Shown: positions 55,751 to 62,963 of the stretch, piece by piece
Numbering within the stretch: the first letter of the stretch is position 1
How the letters are laid out: each line of letters begins with the position of its first letter
Source: Aquimarina sp042434915
Lineage (GTDB): Bacteria > Bacteroidota > Bacteroidia > Flavobacteriales > Flavobacteriaceae
Assembly: GCF_042434915.1 (NCBI RefSeq)
Contig: NZ_CP170198.1
Coordinates: 2,232,001-2,296,000 of the forward strand
Direction: 5' to 3'
DNA length: 64,000 nt
The notes under the pieces: generated by a model
Told to the model about the DNA's origin: nothing
What the model saw: only the letters and a program-made list of their open reading frames with translations
Database searches by the model: none
Made by a program: the position numbers and the translations under genes

Positions 55751-57418
55751 TTATACATAAGCTTCATCATGAACATTGGCAACAGCCCTTCCGCTGGGAT
55801 CATTCAAATTTTTAAAAGCTTCGTCCCATTCTAGAGCTATTTTGGTACTACAGGCAACAGATGGTTCTTGAGGAACACTTAGTGCTGCTGTATCACTTGG
55901 AAAATGCTCTGCAAAAATACTTCTATAATAAAATTCTTCTTTTGATGTAGGGGTTTGAATAGGAAATCTAAACCTAGCATTTTTTAGTTGTTCATCACTA
56001 ATCTCGTTATCAACAGTTTGCTTAAGTGTATCAATCCAATCGTATCCAACTCCATCAGAAAACTGTTCCTTTTGTCTCCACGCAACACTTGGAGGTAAGT
56101 ATGATTCGAAGGCTTTACGCAATATCCATTTTTCCATACGCTCACCATTGATCATTTTATCTTCGGGGTTAATGCGCATCGCTACATCTATAAATTCTTT
56201 ATCCAAAAATGGCACTCTTCCCTCAATACCCCATGCGGCTAATGATTTATTGGCTCTTAAACAATCGTACATATGTAATTTATTGAGTTTACGTACAGTT
56301 TCTTCATGAAAATCTTTTGCTGTCGGTGCCTTATGAAAATATAAGTATCCGCCAAAAAGCTCATCGGCCCCCTCACCAGATAAAACCATTTTGACCCCCA
56401 TAGATTTAATCACACGTGCCATCAAATACATAGGAGTAGACGCTCGTATAGTAGTGATATCATATGTCTCTAAATTATAGATCACATCTTTAATTGCATC
56501 CAAACCTTCTTGTATGGTAAATTTGATTTCGTGATGTATAGTACCAATATGATCTGCGACTTTTTGAGCGGCTGCTAGATCTGGTGAGCCTTCTAAACCA
56601 ACAGAAAACGAATGTAATTGCGGCCACCATGCTTGATCAGCATCGTTGGACTCTATCCTCTTTTCTGAATATTTTTTTGCAATCGCCGAGGTTATGGATG
56701 AATCTAAGCCACCAGATAGAAGTACACCATAGGGCACATCAGACATTAATTGCCGATGCACAGCAGCTTCTAAGGCATCTTTTACATTGTCGATACTTGT
56801 TTGATTTTCTTTGACCGCTTCAAAGTCTACCCATTCACGTTTATACCAAGGCGTGACTACACCTGTTTCACTATGTAAAAAATGACCTGGAGGAAACAAT
56901 TCAATTGTCGTACATACACCTTCTAAAGCCTTTAGTTCTGAAGCTACATAAAATGTACCATTAACATCCCACCCCATGTACAAGGGAATAACTCCCATGT
57001 GATCTCGTGCTATAAAAAAAGTATCTGCTTCAGTATCATATAGAGCAAAGCCAAAAATTCCGTTTAATTGATCCAGAAAAGCTGTTCCCTGCTCTTTGTA
57101 TAACGCCAATATAATCTCGCAATCCGAAGCTGTTTGAAATTCATATGGATTTTTGAGTCCCCCACGTAACTCTTTATGATTATATATTTCACCATTTGCA
57201 GCAAGTATTACCTTTCTATGTTTATCAAATAAGGGTTGCTTCCCAGAGACAGGATCAACAATCGCTAAACGTTCGTGCGCCATGATAGCATTATTATGCG
57301 AATATATTCCGCTCCAATCAGGTCCGCGATGTCTAATTTTCTTAGACATTTCTAATAATTGAGGTCTTAACAATTCGCTATTCTGCTTCAGTTCGAAAGC
57401 ACAAACAATTCCGCACAT
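55751..57418 (-). CDS. asnB: Asparagine synthetase B, glutamine-hydrolysing
   Basis: Makes asparagine from aspartate, ATP and glutamine. The 555 residues begin with the N-terminal nucleophile Cys2 (MCGIVCAF) of the class II glutaminase domain, which runs to about residue 190 (IRHRGPDWSG, HERLAIVDP, NGEIYNHKELR). The synthetase domain has the PP-loop VLLSGGLDSS and the VLSGEGADELFGGYL segment. The start is fixed by the need to expose Cys2. It is monocistronic. Confidence 0.96.
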   Translation of the reverse strand: MCGIVCAFELKQNSELLRPQLLEMSKKIRHRGPDWSGIYSHNNAIMAHERLAIVDPVSGKQPLFDKHRKVILAANGEIYNHKELRGGLKNPYEFQTASDCEIILALYKEQGTAFLDQLNGIFGFALYDTEADTFFIARDHMGVIPLYMGWDVNGTFYVASELKALEGVCTTIELFPPGHFLHSETGVVTPWYKREWVDFEAVKENQTSIDNVKDALEAAVHRQLMSDVPYGVLLSGGLDSSITSAIAKKYSEKRIESNDADQAWWPQLHSFSVGLEGSPDLAAAQKVADHIGTIHHEIKFTIQEGLDAIKDVIYNLETYDITTIRASTPMYLMARVIKSMGVKMVLSGEGADELFGGYLYFHKAPTAKDFHEETVRKLNKLHMYDCLRANKSLAAWGIEGRVPFLDKEFIDVAMRINPEDKMINGERMEKWILRKAFESYLPPSVAWRQKEQFSDGVGYDWIDTLKQTVDNEISDEQLKNARFRFPIQTPTSKEEFYYRSIFAEHFPSDTAALSVPQEPSVACSTKIALEWDEAFKNLNDPSGRAVANVHDEAYV

Positions 57419-57653
57419 AATATTAATTTTAGTATTAAATAATAACCAAATATTGAATTAATACAATCATAATAAAAGTTTAATGCTTATTACAGTTGTA
57501 ATTTGAAATAAAAAAGTATAAATTAATAAAGATTAAGAAGTTTTAATGTCTTATAAAGCAATTTTTATAGTAACCTATAAGTTACGTATCTTCACCTAAT
57601 ATTGTAAATCACTTATATCAACATTATTTATTAACAAGATTAAAATTTGACAC

Positions 57654-58190
57654 ATGAAAAAAACATTTTTATTAGTAGCTATTCTATGTCTGGGTGCTTT
57701 ATCAAGTATGAATGCTCAAAAATTCGCAGGCTTACAAAAAAGCCCTACTGATATTGCTTACGCTGCTCCCGAGAAAAAAGCAAAACCTGCAATCAAGGTA
57801 ATCTATAGCAGACCTCAAAAAAAGGAACGTGAGATATTTGGCAAATTAGTACCTTTTGATAAAGTATGGAGAACAGGAGCAGATGAGGCAACCGAAATAA
57901 AATTATTTAAAGATTTTAAAATTGGAGAAACCGTTTTAAAAGCAGGTACCTACTCTTTGTTCACAATTCCAGGTAAAGAAAAGTGGGAAATTCTTTTTAA
58001 TTCTGATTTGGATAGTTGGGGCGCTTACACTTATGATAGCGCAAAAGATGTAGCTAAAATCACTGTTCCTGTTACAACAGCTAAAGAATCTCTAGAATCA
58101 TTTTCAATTGCTTTCAAAAAAGTTGAAAAAGGATATCATATGGTTTTAGGTTGGGATACTACGAGAGTAGAAGTTCCATTTTATAACTAA
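57654..58190 (+). CDS. DUF2911 domain-containing exported protein
   Basis: Secreted or periplasmic protein of 178 residues with a Sec signal peptide (LLVAILCLGALSSMNAQ). The DUF2911 domain is recognisable by IKVIYSRPQKKEREIFGKLVPFD, VWRTGADEATEIKLFKD, LKAGTYSLFTIPGKEKWEIL and the C-terminal LGWDTTRVEVPF. The function is unknown; the family is abundant in Bacteroidota. It ends at a strong terminator facing the micropeptide locus. Confidence 0.93.
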   Translation: MKKTFLLVAILCLGALSSMNAQKFAGLQKSPTDIAYAAPEKKAKPAIKVIYSRPQKKEREIFGKLVPFDKVWRTGADEATEIKLFKDFKIGETVLKAGTYSLFTIPGKEKWEILFNSDLDSWGAYTYDSAKDVAKITVPVTTAKESLESFSIAFKKVEKGYHMVLGWDTTRVEVPFYN

Positions 58191-58205
58191 GATTTTAAGT
58201 ACATA

Positions 58206-58249
58206 AAAAAGGATTCCAAGTTTATCAATATAAACCTGGAATCCTTTTT
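58206..58249. terminator. Bidirectional intrinsic terminator, DUF2911 gene / micropeptide locus
   Basis: AAAAAGGATTCCA pairs with TGGAATCCTTTTT, extended by an inner TTTAT / ATAAA stem. It is 15 nt after the DUF2911 stop on the plus strand and 29 nt after the stop of micropeptide A on the minus strand. Confidence 0.92.
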
Positions 58250-58278
58250 AATTTGATGAAAAATGATTAACTCACTTT

Positions 58279-58377
58279 TTATCTGTGAATTGCATGACTT
58301 GTCGCGCTAGGAAGTTCTTTGATGAAATTCATCACGATTGTAAATTTTAATTTAAATTTAGTGTAAAATAGCCCCAT
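58279..58377 (-). CDS. Micropeptide A, 32 residues (paralogue of B and C)
   Basis: ATG at 58375-58377, TAA at 58279-58281. The N-terminus is MGLFYTKFKLKF and the C-terminus is NFIKELPSATSHAIHR. It is basic, without a signal peptide. It aligns without gaps over its full length to B and C, most strongly over the last 15 residues (F-I/L-K-x-L-P-x-A-S/T-S-x-A-I). Conserved residues use different synonymous codons in the three copies, pointing to selection on the peptide. It lies 18 nt after ORF D and ends before a bidirectional terminator. I know of no family with this pattern; function unknown. Confidence 0.6.
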   Translation of the reverse strand: MGLFYTKFKLKFTIVMNFIKELPSATSHAIHR

Positions 58378-58395
58378 ATTATAATAATTTGAATG

Positions 58396-58479
58396 TTAGT
58401 ACTTACTTTGGATTGGTTGTAATTTAATTTTCTTTAAAAGATGGCGTAAATCTTCTTTCTTATTAAAAAATCTAAACAT
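58396..58479 (-). CDS. Micropeptide D, 27 residues, between B and A
   Basis: The ATG at 58477-58479 follows the TAG of micropeptide B directly (TAGATG), in the same frame; TAA is at 58396-58398. The peptide starts MFRFFNKKEDLRHLLKKIKL and ends QPIQSKY. It is basic and could form an amphipathic helix. It is not similar to A, B or C. Its abutment to B suggests translational coupling. Support is weaker than for the 32-residue family because no second copy exists in the window. Confidence 0.4.
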   Translation of the reverse strand: MFRFFNKKEDLRHLLKKIKLQPIQSKY

Positions 58480-58578
58480 CTATCTATGAATAGCGTTGCT
58501 AGACGCAGCAGGTAAATGTTTTAAAAAATTTTTCAAAGCAGTTAGATCCACAATCAGTATTCCGTAAAAAATTTTCAT
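58480..58578 (-). CDS. Micropeptide B, 32 residues (paralogue of A and C)
   Basis: ATG at 58576-58578, TAG at 58480-58482. The N-terminus MKIFYGILIVDLTAL is more hydrophobic than in A or C; the C-terminus is NFLKHLPAASSNAIHR, which shares its final IHR with A. A TATCTTTG box lies 27 nt upstream of the start codon, so B, D and A may form one short transcript ending at the terminator 58206-58249. Function unknown. Confidence 0.6.
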   Translation of the reverse strand: MKIFYGILIVDLTALKNFLKHLPAASSNAIHR

Positions 58579-58605
58579 AAGCTTTTGATTTATAATTTGT
58601 TATTT

Positions 58606-58613
58606 CAAAGATA
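58606..58613 (-). promoter_or_regulatory. Promoter -7 box of the micropeptide B-D-A unit
   Basis: TATCTTTG on the minus strand is a full match to TAnnTTTG, 27 nt before the ATG of micropeptide B. A -33 element at the expected distance is not clear. Confidence 0.55.
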
Positions 58614-58714
58614 ACGCACAACTTGTAAATTATAAAATGATTTAACAACGCTATACTAACTTTTAGACACAGTACTTATTAAAATCGACCAACTCCCAAA
58701 ATTTTCTTATTATA

Positions 58715-58745
58715 CTACAAAAATTTTACAATAAACCTACAAAAA
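58715..58745. repeat. Direct repeat CTACAAAAA, 22-bp period
   Basis: CTACAAAAA occurs at 58715-58723 and 58737-58745. Nine-base repeats spaced about two helical turns are the usual geometry of LytTR-type operators, but the AT-rich context makes chance possible. Confidence 0.3.
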
Positions 58746-58754
58746 AGTTAAGAT

Positions 58755-58782
58755 TTACAGGGGGTTATCCCCCTTATTGTAA
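58755..58782. promoter_or_regulatory. GGGGG-TTAT-CCCCC palindrome with TTACA/TGTAA flanks
   Basis: A perfect 5-bp G/C palindrome (58760-58764 and 58769-58773) lies in very AT-rich DNA upstream of the B-D-A promoter box, with TTACA on one side and TGTAA on the other. It has no T-run, so it looks like a protein-binding site rather than a terminator. It is part of the 318-bp gap between micropeptides B and C. Confidence 0.45.
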
Positions 58783-58808
58783 GAGATTGCCTCCATTTAA
58801 AACTTTAA

Positions 58809-58850
58809 AAGACTACTAAAATTTGAAAAAACGTCAAATCTAGTAGTCTT
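58809..58850 (-). terminator. Intrinsic terminator of micropeptide C
   Basis: AAGACTACTA pairs with TAGTAGTCTT, extended by an inner AATTTGA / TCAAATC-type stem. The minus strand continues TTAAAGTTTT. It lies 47 nt after the stop of micropeptide C, which implies that C is transcribed as its own unit. Confidence 0.75.
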
Positions 58851-58896
58851 GTTAGAGAAAATTAAAAAATTTCTATTTCTTAAAGGTAATCACCCT

Positions 58897-58995
58897 TTAT
58901 TTTCGAATTGCATAACTAGATGCCCTTGGTAAACCTTTTAGAAATTCTAAAATATTTTTAAAATTAAGCCCGAAATGTGTAAAAAAATACCCCAT
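58897..58995 (-). CDS. Micropeptide C, 32 residues (paralogue of A and B)
   Basis: ATG at 58993-58995, TAA at 58897-58899. The N-terminus MGYFFTHFGLNFKNI resembles A (MGxFxTxF), and the C-terminus is EFLKGLPRASSYAIRK. It has the same length as A and B, and a dedicated terminator follows. Upstream there is TAAATTGG, an imperfect -7 box. Function unknown. Confidence 0.6.
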   Translation of the reverse strand: MGYFFTHFGLNFKNILEFLKGLPRASSYAIRK

Positions 58996-59060
58996 AATAA
59001 ATTGATTATAAATTAACTGTATTAAGTTAACACCAATTTACAAAACAATCAAGTAGTGGG

Positions 59061-59207
59061 CTATGACGTAAGGAATTTTTGGATGTACCTCTTCATATAT
59101 TCGATCAAAATACTATTGAGTTCTTCAGTATTTGACCTAAAAAGAAGAGTATTCCTACATTTTGGATGAGTTTTTCTTGCAGAATTAAATAATTTTATGT
59201 TAAATTT
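59061..59207 (-). pseudogene. Possible coding remnant upstream of micropeptide C
   Basis: A 48-codon open stretch without ATG near its beginning ends in TAG at 59061-59063. Its sequence (NTEELNSILIEYMKRYIQKF near the end) has protein-like composition. It may be the 3' relic of a lost gene or chance. It lies in the 242-bp gap between queE and micropeptide C. Confidence 0.2.
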
Positions 59208-59237
59208 TTAACATTATATAATTTTTTCGCCTATGTT

Positions 59238-59867
59238 TTAAGGTATGTTAAGATATTTATGAGTTTGCAAAGAAACTTTCCATTGCGGATTTTTCATAAC
59301 AAAATCTACAATCATGGGAATCATTTTTTCGCGAACACTCCATTCTGGTTGTAAATAGAGAATACATTCATTTGAGACTTTGAGCGCTTGCTCTTGTGCA
59401 AATGCAAAATCACTTTTATTATAAATGATACATTTAAGTTCATTTGCTTTGTCATAGATCTCTTCTGTCGGCAGTTTCATTTTTTTTGGCGAAAGACATA
59501 TCCAATCCCATTGCCCCGTAAGCTTATAAGCACCAGAGGTTTCAATATGAGTCTTAGCCCCACTGGCTCGTAAACCTTTGGTCAATTCTGTCATATCCCA
59601 AGTAAGAGGTTCTCCTCCCGTTACTACCACGACGTTACTATGCTTGAGTGCATTTGAAATAATAATATCAGTTGAGGTAGGAGGGTGTAGCTCTGCATTC
59701 CAGCTTTCTTTAACATCACACCAATGGCATCCAACATCACAACCACCGATACGAACAAAATAGGCCGCAGTACCTTTATGAAAACCTTCACCTTGTATTG
59801 TGTAAAATTCTTCCATTAATGGAAGCATTTCACCTTTCTCAACTAATTTTTGTACTCTCTCTTGCAT
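59238..59867 (-). CDS. queE: 7-carboxy-7-deazaguanine synthase
   Basis: Radical SAM enzyme that contracts the ring of carboxytetrahydropterin in the queuosine (7-deazaguanine) pathway. The 4Fe-4S cysteines are Cys43, Cys47 and Cys50 (CDVGCHWC). FYTIQGEGFHKGTAAYFVRIG and VVVTGGEPLTWDM are family blocks. The open frame could start at ATG 59885, but a TACCTTTG promoter box lies between that ATG and the next one. I therefore place the start at 59865-59867 (209 residues, MQERVQKLVEK). Other queuosine genes are not nearby. Confidence 0.92.
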   Translation of the reverse strand: MQERVQKLVEKGEMLPLMEEFYTIQGEGFHKGTAAYFVRIGGCDVGCHWCDVKESWNAELHPPTSTDIIISNALKHSNVVVVTGGEPLTWDMTELTKGLRASGAKTHIETSGAYKLTGQWDWICLSPKKMKLPTEEIYDKANELKCIIYNKSDFAFAQEQALKVSNECILYLQPEWSVREKMIPMIVDFVMKNPQWKVSLQTHKYLNIP

Positions 59868-59874
59868 AAGTTTG

Positions 59875-59882
59875 CAAAGGTA
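59875..59882 (-). promoter_or_regulatory. Promoter -7 box of queE, decides the start codon
   Basis: TACCTTTG on the minus strand ends 7 nt before ATG 59867, so transcription would begin at or just before that ATG. The upstream in-frame ATG (59885) would not be transcribed. Confidence 0.6.
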
Positions 59883-59927
59883 CATAAGAATAAAGAAATA
59901 TTAACTAAAAGTATCGTATAGAAATAA

Positions 59928-60380
59928 TTACATTTTTGCTGCTATACATTCAATTTCTATAAGTGCACCAAAAGCCAAATTATTTACTGCAAACGTTGTC
60001 CTGGCAGGTTTTTGAGGTAAATATTGCTTATAAATTTCATTCATTACTGCAAAATCCTCTATATTTTTTAAAATTACAGTGCATTTCACTATTTGATCCA
60101 TGGTCATTTGGTGATGTGTCAAAACGGCCTTAATATTTTCTAGAGTTTGTTTTGTTTCTGCCTCAATACCACCCTCAACGATTTTGCGTGTTTTATGATC
60201 CATCCCAATTTGACCCGATAAAAAAAACAGATTATCTACTGCTACAATGTCCGAAAAAGGAGCCTTTGTTTTGTTTACCTCATGGCTTGTAAAGAATGTA
60301 ACGTTATCAACTTCGCTTTTACATGACACAAAACTACAACTACTCCCTATTAGTAATAAAAAACCACACAATAATCTCAT
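59928..60380 (-). CDS. RidA family protein, predicted lipoprotein
   Basis: RidA proteins hydrolyse reactive enamines/imines formed by PLP enzymes. The 150 residues comprise a lipoprotein-like signal peptide (Cys20, SFVSC) and a full YjgF/RidA domain (DIVAVDNLFFLSGQIGMD, GIEAETKQTLENIKAVL, VKCTVILKNIEDFAVMNEIY, ARTTFAVNNLAFGALIEIECIA). The catalytic-pocket Arg of the PARTTFAV motif is present. Export is unusual for this mostly cytosolic family but is seen in several Bacteroidota members. Confidence 0.9.
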   Translation of the reverse strand: MRLLCGFLLLIGSSCSFVSCKSEVDNVTFFTSHEVNKTKAPFSDIVAVDNLFFLSGQIGMDHKTRKIVEGGIEAETKQTLENIKAVLTHHQMTMDQIVKCTVILKNIEDFAVMNEIYKQYLPQKPARTTFAVNNLAFGALIEIECIAAKM

Positions 60381-60479
60381 GTCACTATACCGCTTATTAA
60401 TAAAACACTAGATTAAAATTAATTATAAATTTCGATAGAAAGCGTAAGATCCCTATTTTTATCAAAATTTAAATTTATT

Positions 60480-62009
60480 ATGAGCAACAAAGCGTCATTT
60501 ATTGAACATATAAATAGAGGATACACTACCAAAGGTGAATACATAACATTAGGTGCTGCGATTCATGAAGGAATTACTGAAGGCGATGCTCATATTAAAA
60601 TACCTTTGAAAACCTTAAATAGGCATGGATTAATAGCTGGTGCTACTGGAACAGGAAAAACCAAAACTCTACAAGTACTTGCCGAGAATTTGAGTGAACA
60701 AGGTATCCCTGTACTCTTAATGGATATTAAAGGAGACCTTAGCGGAATTGCAGCTGCCAGCCCAGGGCATCCCAAGATTGATCAGCGTCACTCATTAATT
60801 AATATTCCTTTTGAATCCAAAAAATTTCCAGTAGAGATTTTATCCCTCTCAGAGCAAGAAGGCGTAAGACTGAAGGCTACAGTAAGTGAGTTTGGACCGG
60901 TATTATTATCTCGAATTTTGGATGTAACCGAGACACAAGCAGGAATCATATCAATCATCTTTAAATATTGTGATGATAATCATCTTCCATTGCTCGATCT
61001 TAAAGATTTAAAGAAGGTACTACAATTCTCTACCAGAGAAGGTAAAGAAGCATTGGAGAAAGATTATGGAAGAATTTCAACCGCATCAACAGGCGCGATT
61101 TTGCGTAAAATAGTTGCGTTAGAACAGCAAGGTGCCGACCTTTTTTTTGGTGAACGATCTTTTGATGTACAAGACTTATGTAGGGTGAATGACGAAGGTA
61201 GGGGTTTTATTAATATTTTACGATTAACAGATATCCAAGATAAACCTAAGCTTTTTTCAACATTCATGTTAAGTTTATTGGCAGAAATATATGGCACGTT
61301 TCCTGAGCAGGGTGATACAGGTAGACCCGAACTTATCATTTTTTTGGATGAAGCTCATTTAATTTTTAAAGAAGCATCTAACGCTCTAATGGATCAGATA
61401 GAGAGTATTGTAAAATTAATTCGATCCAAAGGAGTAGGACTTTATTTTGTAACTCAAAACCCGACAGATGTTCCCGATGGTATATTAGGACAATTAGGGT
61501 TGAAAATACAACACTCCTTAAGAGCATTTACGGCAAAGGATCGTAAAGCAATCAAATTAACAGCGGAGAATTACCCCATATCAGAGTTTTATGACACCAA
61601 AGAAATTTTAACTTCTTTAGGTATAGGAGAAGCATTAGTATCAGCACTTGACGAAAAAGGAAGACCCACGCCTTTGGCAGCTACCATGCTGCGTGCACCC
61701 ATGAGTAGAATGGATATTTTAACGCCAAATGAGCTTACTGCCCTCATCGCTACTTCAAAACTTACCAAAAAATATAATGAGATCATCGATAGAGAAAGTG
61801 CTTATGAAATTCTTTCAGAAAAAATAGCACTCGCCGAGGCCGAAGAAGCAAAAACATCTGCTAAAAAAGAACGTAAAAAATTAGAAAAAACAACCACTAG
61901 AGCATCCTCTAATAAAACTAGTGCCACAGAAAAGGCAATAATTAAGGTCTTAACAAGTGCCACATTTATAAGAGGAGCATTGGGGGTTCTCAATAAACTA
62001 CTAAAATAA
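60480..62009 (+). CDS. HerA-like ATPase (DUF853 family)
   Basis: FtsK/HerA-superfamily ATPase of 509 residues. Walker A is GATGTGKT at 54-61 and Walker B is LIIFLDEAHLIF near residue 280. The IPVLLMDIKGDLSGIA and GLYFVTQNPTDVPDGILGQL blocks are typical of DUF853 proteins such as YjgR. The role is not established. A Lys/Ala-rich coiled-coil-like stretch (about 435-480) precedes the C-terminus. It is followed after 5 nt by a lipoprotein gene, so an operon of four genes (to 63792) is likely. Confidence 0.92.
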   Translation: MSNKASFIEHINRGYTTKGEYITLGAAIHEGITEGDAHIKIPLKTLNRHGLIAGATGTGKTKTLQVLAENLSEQGIPVLLMDIKGDLSGIAAASPGHPKIDQRHSLINIPFESKKFPVEILSLSEQEGVRLKATVSEFGPVLLSRILDVTETQAGIISIIFKYCDDNHLPLLDLKDLKKVLQFSTREGKEALEKDYGRISTASTGAILRKIVALEQQGADLFFGERSFDVQDLCRVNDEGRGFINILRLTDIQDKPKLFSTFMLSLLAEIYGTFPEQGDTGRPELIIFLDEAHLIFKEASNALMDQIESIVKLIRSKGVGLYFVTQNPTDVPDGILGQLGLKIQHSLRAFTAKDRKAIKLTAENYPISEFYDTKEILTSLGIGEALVSALDEKGRPTPLAATMLRAPMSRMDILTPNELTALIATSKLTKKYNEIIDRESAYEILSEKIALAEAEEAKTSAKKERKKLEKTTTRASSNKTSATEKAIIKVLTSATFIRGALGVLNKLLK

Positions 62010-62014
62010 ACCCT

Positions 62015-62584
62015 ATGAAATGTATAAAAATTTTAATGACAATATTTTGTTTCTATCTTTTTGGTTGCAATAAAACTACGCAAACTAATAACTTTGCTTT
62101 TGATAAAGATGCCGTAGGTAAATTAACCTCAAAAACGTTGATCTCTGCAATTGACTCTCTATACCCTACAGATTCAATTGTCAAAAGAAATAGCAACAAT
62201 GCCTTTTTATCCAGTAACGGCGAAATTGAGATCTTCGATGCATCAGGTGATAAATTGCTAATAATCGAACCTACATCAAAAAGCACCGAAACCAACACCA
62301 TAAAAAGTATACAGATCATTGACCCCCGTTTTACTACAAAAAATGGTATCTCAATTGCGAGTACTTTCAAAGAACTTAAAGAAGCCTTCCCTATTTCTAA
62401 AATAAATAATACCCTGAGTACTGCGGTGGTTTTTATTGATAGCTTGAATGCCTATGTAACCATTGATAAAAAATTTCTACCTATTGCCTATCGCAATAAT
62501 ACAGATCTTAAAATTGAAGCCAACAGTATCGCAGATTCTGCCAAGATCAAACATTTTTGGATTCAGTGGAACGACATCAAATAA
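62015..62584 (+). CDS. Hypothetical lipoprotein
   Basis: Exported protein of 189 residues with a lipoprotein signal ending at Cys18 (YLFGC). I do not recognise a family with confidence; the ISIASTFKELKEAFPISKIN segment resembles DUF1131-like or related small periplasmic lipoproteins. It begins 5 nt after the HerA-like gene and ends 4 nt before the cupin gene, so it is in the middle of an operon. Confidence 0.8.
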   Translation: MKCIKILMTIFCFYLFGCNKTTQTNNFAFDKDAVGKLTSKTLISAIDSLYPTDSIVKRNSNNAFLSSNGEIEIFDASGDKLLIIEPTSKSTETNTIKSIQIIDPRFTTKNGISIASTFKELKEAFPISKINNTLSTAVVFIDSLNAYVTIDKKFLPIAYRNNTDLKIEANSIADSAKIKHFWIQWNDIK

Positions 62585-62588
62585 TATT

Positions 62589-62963
62589 ATGATGAAAAAA
62601 AAATTCGAAATTCAGCGATCTCCATTCATAGTACCTACAGATGATGGTAAGGTTATAAAAGAGCATTTTGGAGCAGTAACTAATAAAGACAATGAGCTAA
62701 GCTTAGCACATATGATTGCGCCGCCTAAATGGTCAGAACCTTTTCAAACTCCTGATTTTGATGAGTACACTTTTATAATTAAAGGAAAAAAGCAATTTAC
62801 GATAGAGGATGAAGTTATTGTTTTACGGGCTGGAGAATCTATCAAAATTGAGAAAGGCACCAAAATACAATACGCCAATCCTTTTGATGAGCCATGTGAA
62901 TACATATCAATATGCAGACCAGCTTTTACCATAGAACACGTACACCGAGAAGATGAAAAGTAA
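62589..62963 (+). CDS. Cupin domain-containing protein
   Basis: Single-domain cupin of about 124 residues. The beta-barrel segments are DEYTFIIKGKKQFTIEDEVIVLRAGESIKIEKGTKIQYANP. The frame is open upstream to 62463 but that part overlaps the preceding lipoprotein gene; the adjacent ATGs at 62589 and 62592 are the likely starts. Metal ligands of canonical cupins are only partly visible. Its stop overlaps the start region of the hydrolase gene by 11 nt. Function unknown. Confidence 0.85.
   Translation: MMKKKFEIQRSPFIVPTDDGKVIKEHFGAVTNKDNELSLAHMIAPPKWSEPFQTPDFDEYTFIIKGKKQFTIEDEVIVLRAGESIKIEKGTKIQYANPFDEPCEYISICRPAFTIEHVHREDEK

Noticed and set aside
58279..58995. RiPP (bacteriocin) precursor cluster
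   Set aside because: No modification enzyme, peptidase or ABC exporter is adjacent, and conservation is at the C-terminus, not in a leader region.
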